This document shows positions 15,936 through 23,215 of a stretch of DNA of 64,000 bases, one piece after another. Location of the stretch: assembly GCA_965205165.1 (NCBI GenBank), contig OZ242037.1, positions 1,674,001 to 1,738,000 of the forward strand, given 5' to 3'. How positions within the stretch are numbered: the stretch's first letter is position 1; every line of letters begins with the position of its first letter. Source of the stretch: CBDESM01 sp965205165. Its GTDB lineage: Bacteria > Chloroflexota > Dehalococcoidia > Bin125. Made by a program: the position numbers and the translations under genes. The notes beneath the pieces are model-generated. The model was not told the DNA's origin. It ran no database searches and saw only the letters and a list, made by a program, of their open reading frames with translations.

Positions 15936-16936
15936 GCGCCGCCCCTCGCCAGCCACCTCGCCGCGTCCTTGGCGAAGTAGGTCAGGATCATGTCCGCCCC
16001 GGCCCGCCGGATCGCGAGCAGCGATTCCATCGCCGCCCGCCGCTCGTCCAGCCAGCCGTTCGCGGCCGCCGCCTTGATCATCGCGTATTCGCCGCTTACC
16101 TGGTACGCCGCCAGCGGCGCGTCGAACCGCGCCCGCGCCCGCGCCACCAGATCCAGGTACGGCAGCGCCGGCTTGATCATCGCGATGTCCGCGCCCTCGG
16201 CCAAGTCGCGCTCGATCGCCCGCATCGCCTCGCGCCCGTTGGCCGGGTCCATCTGGTACCCGCGCCGGTCGCCGAAGGCCGGAGCCGAATCGGCCGCCTC
16301 GCGGAACGGCCCGTAGAAGACCGATGCGAACTTGGCCGCGTAGGACATCAGCGCCCGCTCGGCGAAGCCCGCGCCGTCCAGCGCCGCCCGGATCGCGCCC
16401 ACCCGCCCGTCCATCATGTCGCTCGGCGCGATGATGTCCGCCCCCGCCGCCGCCTGGCTCGCCGCCGTCTGCGCCAGCAGCTCCACCGTCGCGTCGTTGA
16501 TCACGCCGCCCGCGTCGTCCAGCACGCCGCAGTGCCCGTGATCCGTGTACTCGCAGAGGCAGACATCCGTGACGACGACCAAGTCCGGCTGCGCGTCCTT
16601 GAGCGCCCGCACCGCACGCTGCACGATCCCGTCCGCATCCCAGGCCTCCGAGCCGCGCGCGTCCTTCGACGCCGGCAGCCCGAACAGCAGGATCGCGGGG
16701 ATGTCGAGCGAGACCAGGTCCTCCGCCTCCCGCGCCAGCTGGTCCACGGACAGGCGGAACTGCCCCGGCATCGGCGCGATCGGCTCGCGCACGCCGCGCC
16801 CGTGCGTCACGAACACGGGATGGATGAAATCCGCCGGCGACAGCCGCGTCTCCCGCGCCATCCCGCGCAGCCCCGCCGAAGCCCGCAGCCGCCGCAGCCG
16901 CGCCCGCGGCTCCGCCCGAAGTCCCGTCTCGATCAT
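15932..16936 (-). CDS. hemB: porphobilinogen synthase (delta-aminolevulinic acid dehydratase)
   Basis: A 334-residue protein condensing two 5-aminolevulinate molecules to porphobilinogen. The zinc site is intact as DVCLCEYTDHGHCG (Cys126, Cys128, Cys136), marking a zinc-dependent enzyme. Schiff-base lysines lie in SYAAKFAS and MIKPALPY. The ATG at 16936 was preferred to an upstream TTG (16978) because GGAG lies 8 bp before it. It belongs with hemC, the precorrin-2 dehydrogenase and cobA-hemD at 19.2-23.2 kb, though transcribed in the opposite direction. Confidence 0.95.
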   Translation of the reverse strand: MIETGLRAEPRARLRRLRASAGLRGMARETRLSPADFIHPVFVTHGRGVREPIAPMPGQFRLSVDQLAREAEDLVSLDIPAILLFGLPASKDARGSEAWDADGIVQRAVRALKDAQPDLVVVTDVCLCEYTDHGHCGVLDDAGGVINDATVELLAQTAASQAAAGADIIAPSDMMDGRVGAIRAALDGAGFAERALMSYAAKFASVFYGPFREAADSAPAFGDRRGYQMDPANGREAMRAIERDLAEGADIAMIKPALPYLDLVARARARFDAPLAAYQVSGEYAMIKAAAANGWLDERRAAMESLLAIRRAGADMILTYFAKDAARWLARGGA

Positions 16937-17009
16937 CCGCCCGCTCCATCCAGCGCCCGATGCGCCCGTCCCCCCCAATGGTACGAACCCGCGGGCGCTC
17001 AGGCGCCGA

Positions 17010-17582
17010 TCAGGTAACGGTCAGCGGCTCCCCCGCCCCGCAGTGCGGGCAATCCCCCGCGTCGTAGCTGGGAATCTCCAGCGTCAAGCAAGCATGGAAG
17101 GGAAGACCGTCGAACCCAGTCACGCCACCGGTGCGGTCGACCAGCACGGCGACGGCGATCGGCCGCGCCCCGGCGCTGCGGACGGCGTCCAGCGTGTCGC
17201 GCAGCGAACCGCCGGTGGTGAGCACGTCGTCGACCACCAGCACGGGCTGGCCGGGCTCGAATGTGAAGCCGCGCTTGAACTCGCGCCCGCCCGCTTCGGC
17301 GGACTCGGCGAAGAACGCCTTGGGCCCGTCCAGCTGGCGGGCGGTCTCGCAGGCGAGGATGATCCCGCCCGTCGTCGGCCCGGCCACGACTTCGGGCGCT
17401 TCCGGCAGCCCGCGCGCGAAGCCCGCGATCTGCGCGCAGAGCTCGACCGTGACCTGCGGCTGCTCGAGCAGCCGGAATTTCTCGGCGTAGTGCCCGCCGT
17501 GCCGGCCGGAGGCGTACTGGAAGTGCCCTTCGAGCACGGCGCCGTAGGACTTGAGCAGTTCGAGATCGGATCGGGCGGGCAT
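17010..17582 (-). CDS. pyrE: orotate phosphoribosyltransferase
   Basis: A 190-residue PRTase: PRPP loop VLVVDDVLTTGGSL, GHFQYASGRHGGHYAEKF at the N-terminus (orotate-site region) and VVAGPTTGGIILA. It makes OMP in pyrimidine synthesis. The C-terminus ends in a CPHCGAGEPL motif, a pattern common in PyrE of GC-rich and archaeal-type branches. No other pyr genes are adjacent; it lies between lepB and hemB in one minus-strand run. Confidence 0.9.
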   Translation of the reverse strand: MPARSDLELLKSYGAVLEGHFQYASGRHGGHYAEKFRLLEQPQVTVELCAQIAGFARGLPEAPEVVAGPTTGGIILACETARQLDGPKAFFAESAEAGGREFKRGFTFEPGQPVLVVDDVLTTGGSLRDTLDAVRSAGARPIAVAVLVDRTGGVTGFDGLPFHACLTLEIPSYDAGDCPHCGAGEPLTVT

Positions 17583-17598
17583 CTTTCGCGGGTTCCCT

Positions 17599-18216
17599 TC
17601 AGTCGGGGATCGGCTCGCCGCCGGCGGTGCGGACGGGCAGGCTGATCTCGTCGCTGATCTTGCCGAAGGGGAACCAGCGGAAGAGCACCTCGCCAACGAT
17701 CCGCTCGCGGTGGATCGGCCCGAAGACGTGCGAATCCTGGCTGCTGTTGCGGTTGTCGCCCAGCACGAAATAGTGGTCCGGCGGGATCGTCGCCGGGCCC
17801 CAGCGGTACTCCGGCGGCGCGCTGACGTAGTCGTGCTCGATCAGCTCCGCCCCGTTGACCAGCACCCGCCCGCCCGCGATCTCGACCGTGTCGCCCGGCA
17901 GCCCGATCACCCGCTTGACGAAATCGTTCTCCGACTCGTAGGGCGGGCGGAAGATGACCACCGTGCCCCGCTCCGGCCCGTCGCCCAGGATGTCGCCGTT
18001 CGAGCGCCCCGGAATCAGCGCGTCGAACGGGCCCAGGTCGATGTCCCAATACGCGAATTTGTTGACCAGCACCAGCTCGGAGGTCGCCAGCGTGGGCTCC
18101 ATCGAGCGCCCCTCGACCTGGAAATTCTGCACCGCCTCGCGCGCCAGCAGGAACACGACCAGCCCCAGGATGGCCGTTTCGATGATCTCGCGGAGGGGCC
18201 CCGTGTGGATCGTCAT
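17599..18216 (-). CDS. lepB: signal peptidase I
   Basis: A 205-residue type I leader peptidase: an N-terminal membrane helix (about 10-27), catalytic Ser38 in GRSMEPTL and Lys101 in DFVKRVIGLPGD, plus the box E-like YFVLGDNRNSSQDSHVFG. It cleaves signal peptides at the outer face of the membrane. GGGAG stands 5 bp before the ATG. It is divergent from the beta-propeller gene at 18265, sharing a 48-bp promoter region. Confidence 0.93.
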   Translation of the reverse strand: MTIHTGPLREIIETAILGLVVFLLAREAVQNFQVEGRSMEPTLATSELVLVNKFAYWDIDLGPFDALIPGRSNGDILGDGPERGTVVIFRPPYESENDFVKRVIGLPGDTVEIAGGRVLVNGAELIEHDYVSAPPEYRWGPATIPPDHYFVLGDNRNSSQDSHVFGPIHRERIVGEVLFRWFPFGKISDEISLPVRTAGGEPIPD

Positions 18217-18226
18217 GCGCGCTCCC

Positions 18227-18232
18227 TACTAT
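18227..18232 (+). promoter_or_regulatory. -10 box TACTAT between lepB and the beta-propeller gene
   Basis: TACTAT on the plus strand in the 48-bp divergent gap; its complement ATAGTA may act for lepB. Confidence 0.35.
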
Positions 18233-18264
18233 TGCAGCATCGACGGGTTCAGCGGGAGCGGGCC

Positions 18265-19218
18265 ATGACCACGGCAGCAGCGGAGACGAGCGTGCGGGCG
18301 GCGGTGCGCCGCATCTGCGGAGGGCCGATCATCGCGCCCGACATGGACCGGCGGATGGGCGCCAACATCAACGGCCCCTCGCTGGTCCGCGCCCCCTCTT
18401 GGCTGCCCGCCCCGCTCGGCCGCTACTACCTCTACTTCGCCGACCACAAGGGCACCTACATCCGCCTCGCCGCGGCCGACGAGCTCTGCGGCCCCTGGCG
18501 GATGCACGAGCCCGGCGCGCTCGACGTCGCCCAGTCGCACTTCCCGGCCACGTTCGCCGAGGTGCCCGCGCACCGCTACCCGCACGTCGCCTCGCCCGAC
18601 GTCCACGTCGACGAAGCCGCCCGCCAAGTGCGGATGTACTACCACGGCCAGATGCCCGACGGCCCGCAGGTGACCCGCGTCGCCGTCTCCGAAGACGGCC
18701 TGCACTTCAAGGCCCGCGAGGAGATCTTGGCCAACCCCTACCTGCGGATGCTGCCGCCCGCCGCGACCGAACTGGACGCCTGGTACGGAATGGCGATGCC
18801 CGGCGTGCTCTACCGCTCCGAGGACGGCCTCTCCGCCTTCGAGCGCGGCCCCCAGCTGTTCGCCGACGACACGCGGCACTGCGCCCTGCTCGCGCGCGGC
18901 GGCACGCTCTGGGTGATCTGGACCCGCGTCGGCGACGCGCCCGAACGCCTGCTGCTCACCCCGATCCCGATGGACGGCGATTGGCGCGGCTGGCAGGCCG
19001 GCGAAGAGCGCGAGCTGCTCCGCCCCGAAGAGCCGTGGGAGGGCGCCGGCCTGCCGCTCGAACCGTCCGAGCGCGGCTTCATCCCCGTCGCCGTGAACCA
19101 GCTGCGCGATCCCGGCGTGTTCGAGGAGGACGGGCGGATCCACCTGCTCTACTCGGTCGAGGGCGAGCGCGGCCTCGCCATCGCCGAGCTCGATCCGGAA
19201 GCGCTGGGGCTGAGTTGA
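18265..19218 (+). CDS. five-bladed beta-propeller (glycosidase-like) protein
   Basis: A 317-residue protein with repeated W/Y-rich strand motifs typical of GH43/GH32-type propellers: YYLYFADHKGTYIRLA, CGPWRMHEPG, HVASPDVHVDEAARQVRMYYHG, VAVSEDGLHF, and LRDPGVFEEDGRIHLLYS (a common blade ending). The acidic residues of true GH43 enzymes cannot all be assigned, so enzyme activity is uncertain. No signal peptide is seen. GGGAG precedes the ATG at 18265. Its stop overlaps the start of the precorrin-2 dehydrogenase gene (TTGA), an unexpected coupling to tetrapyrrole synthesis. Confidence 0.6.
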   Translation: MTTAAAETSVRAAVRRICGGPIIAPDMDRRMGANINGPSLVRAPSWLPAPLGRYYLYFADHKGTYIRLAAADELCGPWRMHEPGALDVAQSHFPATFAEVPAHRYPHVASPDVHVDEAARQVRMYYHGQMPDGPQVTRVAVSEDGLHFKAREEILANPYLRMLPPAATELDAWYGMAMPGVLYRSEDGLSAFERGPQLFADDTRHCALLARGGTLWVIWTRVGDAPERLLLTPIPMDGDWRGWQAGEERELLRPEEPWEGAGLPLEPSERGFIPVAVNQLRDPGVFEEDGRIHLLYSVEGERGLAIAELDPEALGLS

Positions 19219-19928
19219 GCGGTTCGGCGGGGCCCTGGTATCCGGTCTTCTGGAACCTGCGCGGCCGTCCCGCGCTGGTGATCGGCGGCGGCGAACTTGC
19301 GGCCGAGAAAGTCCGCGGCCTGCGCGCCGCCGAGGCGCGGGTCACCGTCGCCGCTGCCGAGCTCTGCGACGAGCTGCGCCGCGCCGCCGATGCGGGCGAG
19401 ATCAACTGGACCGGCCGGCCCCACCGCCGCGGCGGCATGGCCGGCTGCGCGATCGTGATGGCCGCGACCGGCGACGCTGCCGAGAACGCCGCGCTCTTCG
19501 CCGAGGCCCGCGAAGCCGGCGTCCCGATCAACGCCGCCGACGACCCCGCCCACTGCGACTTCATCCTGCCCTCCGTCGTCCGCGACCCTCCCCTCACGCT
19601 CGCCATCTCGACCGGCGGCGCGAGCCCCGCCGTCTCCCGCCGCCTGCGCGAAGAGTTGGCCGACTTCCTCGCCGAAGACGCGGCCGCGCTGACCGAACTG
19701 GTCGGCGAAACGCGGACCGAGCTGCGCCGCCTCGCCGCCTTCGCCCCGATCCCCGCGCAGGCCTGGCAGGACGCCATCGACGGCAAGCTGCGCGCCCTGC
19801 TCGCCCAGCGCCGCCGCGGCCAGGCCAAGGCCCTGCTGCTCGCGCGGCTGGGAACCGCGATCCGGGGCGAACCCGCCGCGCGCCATTCGCTGCCCGCCCC
19901 CTGCCCCGCCCTGCGGCCCGATGCCTGA
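19215..19928 (+). CDS. precorrin-2 dehydrogenase / siroheme synthase N-domain
   Basis: A 237-residue protein: YPVFWNLRGRPALVIGGG with an NAD-binding GGGELAAEKVRGL (about 13-36), then AIVMAATGD and the conserved FILPSVVRDPPLTLAISTGGASPA split near 115-140. It oxidises precorrin-2 to sirohydrochlorin on the way to siroheme. The TTG start overlaps the preceding stop by 3 bp, and the end overlaps hemC by 8 bp, so the genes form an operon. Its partner methyltransferase is the cobA half of the fusion at 21635. Confidence 0.87.
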   Translation: MSGSAGPWYPVFWNLRGRPALVIGGGELAAEKVRGLRAAEARVTVAAAELCDELRRAADAGEINWTGRPHRRGGMAGCAIVMAATGDAAENAALFAEAREAGVPINAADDPAHCDFILPSVVRDPPLTLAISTGGASPAVSRRLREELADFLAEDAAALTELVGETRTELRRLAAFAPIPAQAWQDAIDGKLRALLAQRRRGQAKALLLARLGTAIRGEPAARHSLPAPCPALRPDA

Positions 19929-20820
19929 CACGCTCCGGCTCGGCACCCGCGGCAGCGCACTTTCGCTCGCCCAGGCCGCCGAGGCCGAAGCCGCCCTCGC
20001 CGCCGCCGGCTTCCAGACCGAGCGCGTGATCATCCGCACCCAGGGCGACCGCGACCGCCGCTCCCCCCTCTCCGAAATCGGCGGCCGCGGCGTCTTCGCC
20101 CGCGCCCTCGAAGAAGCGCTCGTCAGCGGCCACATCGACGTCGCCGTCCACTCCGCCAAGGACGTGCCCGCGGCGATGCTCGAAGGAACCGCCCTCGCCG
20201 CCGTCCTCCGCCGCGGCGACGTCCGCGACGCCCTCGTCTCGCGCGACAACGCGCGCCTCGCCGACCTGCCGCCCGGCGCGAAGATCGGCACCGGCAGCAG
20301 CCGCCGCGCCGCCCAACTCCTCGCCGCACGCCCCGACCTGCAAATCGCCCCCATCCGCGGCAACGTCGACACCCGCCTGCGAAAGCTCGCCGACGTCGAG
20401 TTCGACGCCCTGATCCTCGCCGCCGCCGGCCTCGCCCGCCTCAACCGCCTCTCCGAAGCAACCGAACTCCTCCCCATCAACATCATGCTCCCAGCCCCCG
20501 GCCAAGCCGCCCTCCTCCTCCAAACCCGCGAAGAGGAGGCCGAATCCCTCCAAACCTGCTCCGACCAAGCATCCGAGCAGTCCGTCCGCGCCGAACGCGC
20601 AATGCTCCGCGAACTAGGCCCCGGCTGCACCCTCCCCATAGCCGCCCTAGCCCACGCCCGCGCCAACACCATCACCCTCGCCGCCCGCCTATTGGACGAG
20701 CGCGGCGAGCAGCAAATCAATGTGCAGCGGAGAGGCGATGACGCGCAAGCGGTAGGGCGAGAGGTTGGTTGGGCGCTGCTTGAGCACGCCACTATGCAGC
20801 AGGTAGATTTGGCTTGTTGA
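19921..20820 (+). CDS. hemC: hydroxymethylbilane synthase (porphobilinogen deaminase)
   Basis: A 299-residue enzyme that links four porphobilinogens into hydroxymethylbilane. The catalytic Asp81 lies in HSAKDVP, substrate arginines in GTGSSRRAAQLLA and IRGNVDTRLRKL, and dipyrromethane-bearing Cys236 in LGPGCTLPIA (usual form LGGGC). The last ~60 codons use more A/T than the first part. The stop codon TGA is part of the TTGACA -35 of the next gene, which marks the boundary of an inserted gene. Confidence 0.95.
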   Translation: MPDTLRLGTRGSALSLAQAAEAEAALAAAGFQTERVIIRTQGDRDRRSPLSEIGGRGVFARALEEALVSGHIDVAVHSAKDVPAAMLEGTALAAVLRRGDVRDALVSRDNARLADLPPGAKIGTGSSRRAAQLLAARPDLQIAPIRGNVDTRLRKLADVEFDALILAAAGLARLNRLSEATELLPINIMLPAPGQAALLLQTREEEAESLQTCSDQASEQSVRAERAMLRELGPGCTLPIAALAHARANTITLAARLLDERGEQQINVQRRGDDAQAVGREVGWALLEHATMQQVDLAC

Positions 20821-20844
20821 CACAACCCCTACAGAGTGTACCCT
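20817..20844 (+). promoter_or_regulatory. promoter TTGACA-16-TACCCT of the GIY-YIG gene
   Basis: The -35 overlaps the hemC stop codon; -10 TACCCT is at 20839-20844. The ATG follows at 20864 with TGGAG between. The repeat-like GTGTACCCTGACAGTACT spans the -10 and could hold an operator. Confidence 0.55.
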
Positions 20845-20863
20845 GACAGTACTGGAGACTGGC

Positions 20864-21535
20864 ATGCCGGACTACGTTTACGTGCTGACAAATGCTGCGA
20901 TGCCGGGCCTTGTCAAGGTCGGGCGAAGCAGCAATGTCGCCCAGCGAGTACGCAACCTCTCAAGCCATAGCGGCATCCCGGTGCCGTTCGACATTGAACT
21001 GGCGATCGAAGTCACGGATGCGAAACGGGTCGAGGCCGCGCTTCACGGTGTACTGCAAGGATCACGCCTCAATCCGAAACGTGAGTTCTTCGAGATTGAC
21101 GCGGAAGATCTTCGAACCGTTCTGACCGAGTGTGGGGAAGACGTGACCGCCTCACTGGATGCCCGCCGCGCACCGCCTGCGCTTGGCGATGAGTTGGACG
21201 CCCAAGAGGAACCAGTGCAGCAGCTTGACGACGATGACTTCGAGGCCAGCGAACGCCTGCGCCGCCGGCGGCCGCCCCTCGACTTTCACGAACTCAGCAT
21301 TGAATCGGGATCCCAGTTGACGTGCGCGCGCCCGGGACCATCTGGAGAACCTGAGCAAGCGACGGTCGTTGAACGGAAGCGCGTCGAATTCCGAGAGGAG
21401 CAGATGTCCCTGACGCAGGCAACGCGACTCACGTTGGGACGGAGCTATGATGTGCCACCCCTCCCCTATTGGCGAACAGCAGACGGCCGTCTACTGCAAG
21501 ACATCTACGACGACTATCACGGCCCCCAGAAGTAG
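20864..21535 (+). CDS. GIY-YIG/T5orf172-type nuclease-domain protein
   Basis: A 223-residue protein. Residues 1-80 match the T5orf172/MUG113 branch of GIY-YIG nucleases: YVYVLTNAAMPGLVKVGRSS (the Y-V-Y...G-L-V-K-V-G core with catalytic Arg in the following helix), then RVEAALHGVL and the basic NPKREFFEI. The rest (80-223) is acidic, low in complexity and not recognised. It is separate from its tetrapyrrole neighbours in function and less GC-rich, with its own promoter and ribosome site, so it looks like a transferred gene placed between hemC and cobA-hemD. A role in phage or mobile-element biology is likely but unproven. Confidence 0.72.
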   Translation: MPDYVYVLTNAAMPGLVKVGRSSNVAQRVRNLSSHSGIPVPFDIELAIEVTDAKRVEAALHGVLQGSRLNPKREFFEIDAEDLRTVLTECGEDVTASLDARRAPPALGDELDAQEEPVQQLDDDDFEASERLRRRRPPLDFHELSIESGSQLTCARPGPSGEPEQATVVERKRVEFREEQMSLTQATRLTLGRSYDVPPLPYWRTADGRLLQDIYDDYHGPQK

Positions 21536-21621
21536 ATTGGATGGGATTGCCCGTAGACCGAATTGTGAAACAAATCACGCAGCTTATCCAGCAAGGCAGC
21601 CAGGAATTCTTGAGGTGCCTT

Positions 21622-21627
21622 TAGCCT
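21622..21627 (+). promoter_or_regulatory. -10 box TAGCCT of a probably leaderless cobA-hemD transcript
   Basis: TAGCCT, 7 bp (CTTCCCC), then ATG at 21635. No ribosome site fits in the gap, so leaderless translation is the simplest reading. Confidence 0.5.
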
Positions 21628-21634
21628 CTTCCCC

Positions 21635-23215
21635 ATGAACGGGCGCGTGATCCTTGTGGGCGCGGGCATCGGCGATCTGTCAATCACAGTCGCCGGGCTC
21701 AACGCGCTGCGCATGGCGGATGTGGTCTTGCACGATCGGCTGGTGCCCGCCTCGCTGCTCGGCGAAGCGCGGGGGGATGCGCTGGTGATCGATGTGGGCG
21801 TGCGCGGGGGTGAAGAGGGCGCGGAGGGGCGGCAGGCGGAGATCGTGCGGCGGATGATCGAGTTCGCGCGGGAGGGGAAACTCGTCGTGCGGCTGAAGGG
21901 GGGAGACCCGTTCGTGTTCGGGCGGGGGGGCGAAGAGGTCTCGGCGCTCGTTGAGGCGGGCGTGCAGGTCGAGGTCATTCCCGGCGTCTCGGCTGCGGTC
22001 GCCGCGCCGGCGCTGGCGGGAATTCCGGTGACCGACCGGCGCGCCGCATCGGCCTTCACGGTCGTGACGGGGACGGAAGCGCCCGGCGCGCCGCCCGTCG
22101 ATTGGCGGGCGCTGGCCCGCGTCGGCGGGACCATCGTCGTGCTGATGGGCGGCCGCCGCGCGGGCGAGATCGCGCAGCGCCTGATCGCGGCCGGGCTCGA
22201 TCCCGATACTCCCGCGGCGGCGATCTCCGCAGCCGGCAGCGCGGAACAAGCCGCCTCCTTCGCGCCCCTCGCCGGCTTGGCAGATGCGATCGCGTCCGCC
22301 GGATTGACGACCCCGATCACGCTGGCGATCGGCGAAGCCGTCGCGCTCGCCCCCAAATACGCGGAGCATGCGCCCTCCCCCAAGCCCGGCGCCGCGCCGC
22401 TCGCCGGCCTGCGCGTGCTGGTCACCCGGCCGGCGCAACGGGCCGCCCTGCTGGCCCGGATGCTGCGCGAGGCGGGCGCGTCGCCCGTGCTGATGCCCGC
22501 CATCGCGCTGCTGCCCCCGCAAGACGATCACGCCGCAGCCGATGCGGCCGCAGCCGCCCTGAGCGCCGGCGCGTTCGATTGGGCCGCCTTCACCAGCGCC
22601 GCCGGCGTCGAGCGCTTCCACGACCGGCTCGCGGCCGCCGGACTGGACGCGCGCGCATTCGGCCGCGCCGAGGTCGCCGCAATCGGCCCCGCCACCGCCG
22701 CCGCGCTCGCCGAGCACGGAATCCGCGCCGACCTGATCGCGGAGCCGCACACCACCGCGGCCCTGGCCGCCGCGCTGATCGAACGCGCCCCCGCCCGCGT
22801 CCTGTTCGCCCGCAGCGCCGATGGAGACCCGGCCCTGGCCCGACGCCTGCGCGAAGCGGGAGCGGAGGTGGCCGACGCCGCCATCTACCGCGCCGCCACC
22901 GCGCCCGGAGACCCAGCCGTGCTGGCCGAACTGGCGGCCGGCCGCATCGACGCCGCGACCTTCACCTCGCCCTCGACCGTGCGCGGCCTCGTCGAACTGG
23001 CCGGCACCGACGCGCTGCGTAGCACTTGGATCGCCTGCATCGGCCCGGTCACCGCGGCAGCGGCGCGCGCCGCCGGACTGGACGTCCACGCGGAAGCGGA
23101 GCGGCACACCGCGAGGGGGCTGGTCGACGCGCTGATCTCAGTCCGCGCCGATCCTCAGCACCTGGCCGATCGCCATCCGCATGTAGAGCGCCACGATCAC
23201 CGCGATCGCGCTTAG
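21635..23215 (+). CDS. cobA-hemD: uroporphyrinogen-III C-methyltransferase / uroporphyrinogen-III synthase fusion
   Basis: A 526-residue two-domain enzyme. Residues 1-240 are SUMT/CobA: VILVGAGIGDLSITVAGL, VVRLKGGDPFVFGRGGEE, VIPGVSAAVAAPALAGIPVTDR. Residues about 255-500 are HemD: LRVLVTRPAQ, FDWAAFTSAAGVERF, IGPATAAALAEHGI, TFTSPSTVRGL, CIGPVTAAAARAAG. Together they close hydroxymethylbilane to uroporphyrinogen III and methylate it to precorrin-2. The last 24 residues (after LVDALIS) are basic and His-rich and read through the opposite-strand permease gene: the two genes overlap tail to tail by 78 bp. Confidence 0.92.
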   Translation: MNGRVILVGAGIGDLSITVAGLNALRMADVVLHDRLVPASLLGEARGDALVIDVGVRGGEEGAEGRQAEIVRRMIEFAREGKLVVRLKGGDPFVFGRGGEEVSALVEAGVQVEVIPGVSAAVAAPALAGIPVTDRRAASAFTVVTGTEAPGAPPVDWRALARVGGTIVVLMGGRRAGEIAQRLIAAGLDPDTPAAAISAAGSAEQAASFAPLAGLADAIASAGLTTPITLAIGEAVALAPKYAEHAPSPKPGAAPLAGLRVLVTRPAQRAALLARMLREAGASPVLMPAIALLPPQDDHAAADAAAAALSAGAFDWAAFTSAAGVERFHDRLAAAGLDARAFGRAEVAAIGPATAAALAEHGIRADLIAEPHTTAALAAALIERAPARVLFARSADGDPALARRLREAGAEVADAAIYRAATAPGDPAVLAELAAGRIDAATFTSPSTVRGLVELAGTDALRSTWIACIGPVTAAAARAAGLDVHAEAERHTARGLVDALISVRADPQHLADRHPHVERHDHRDRA

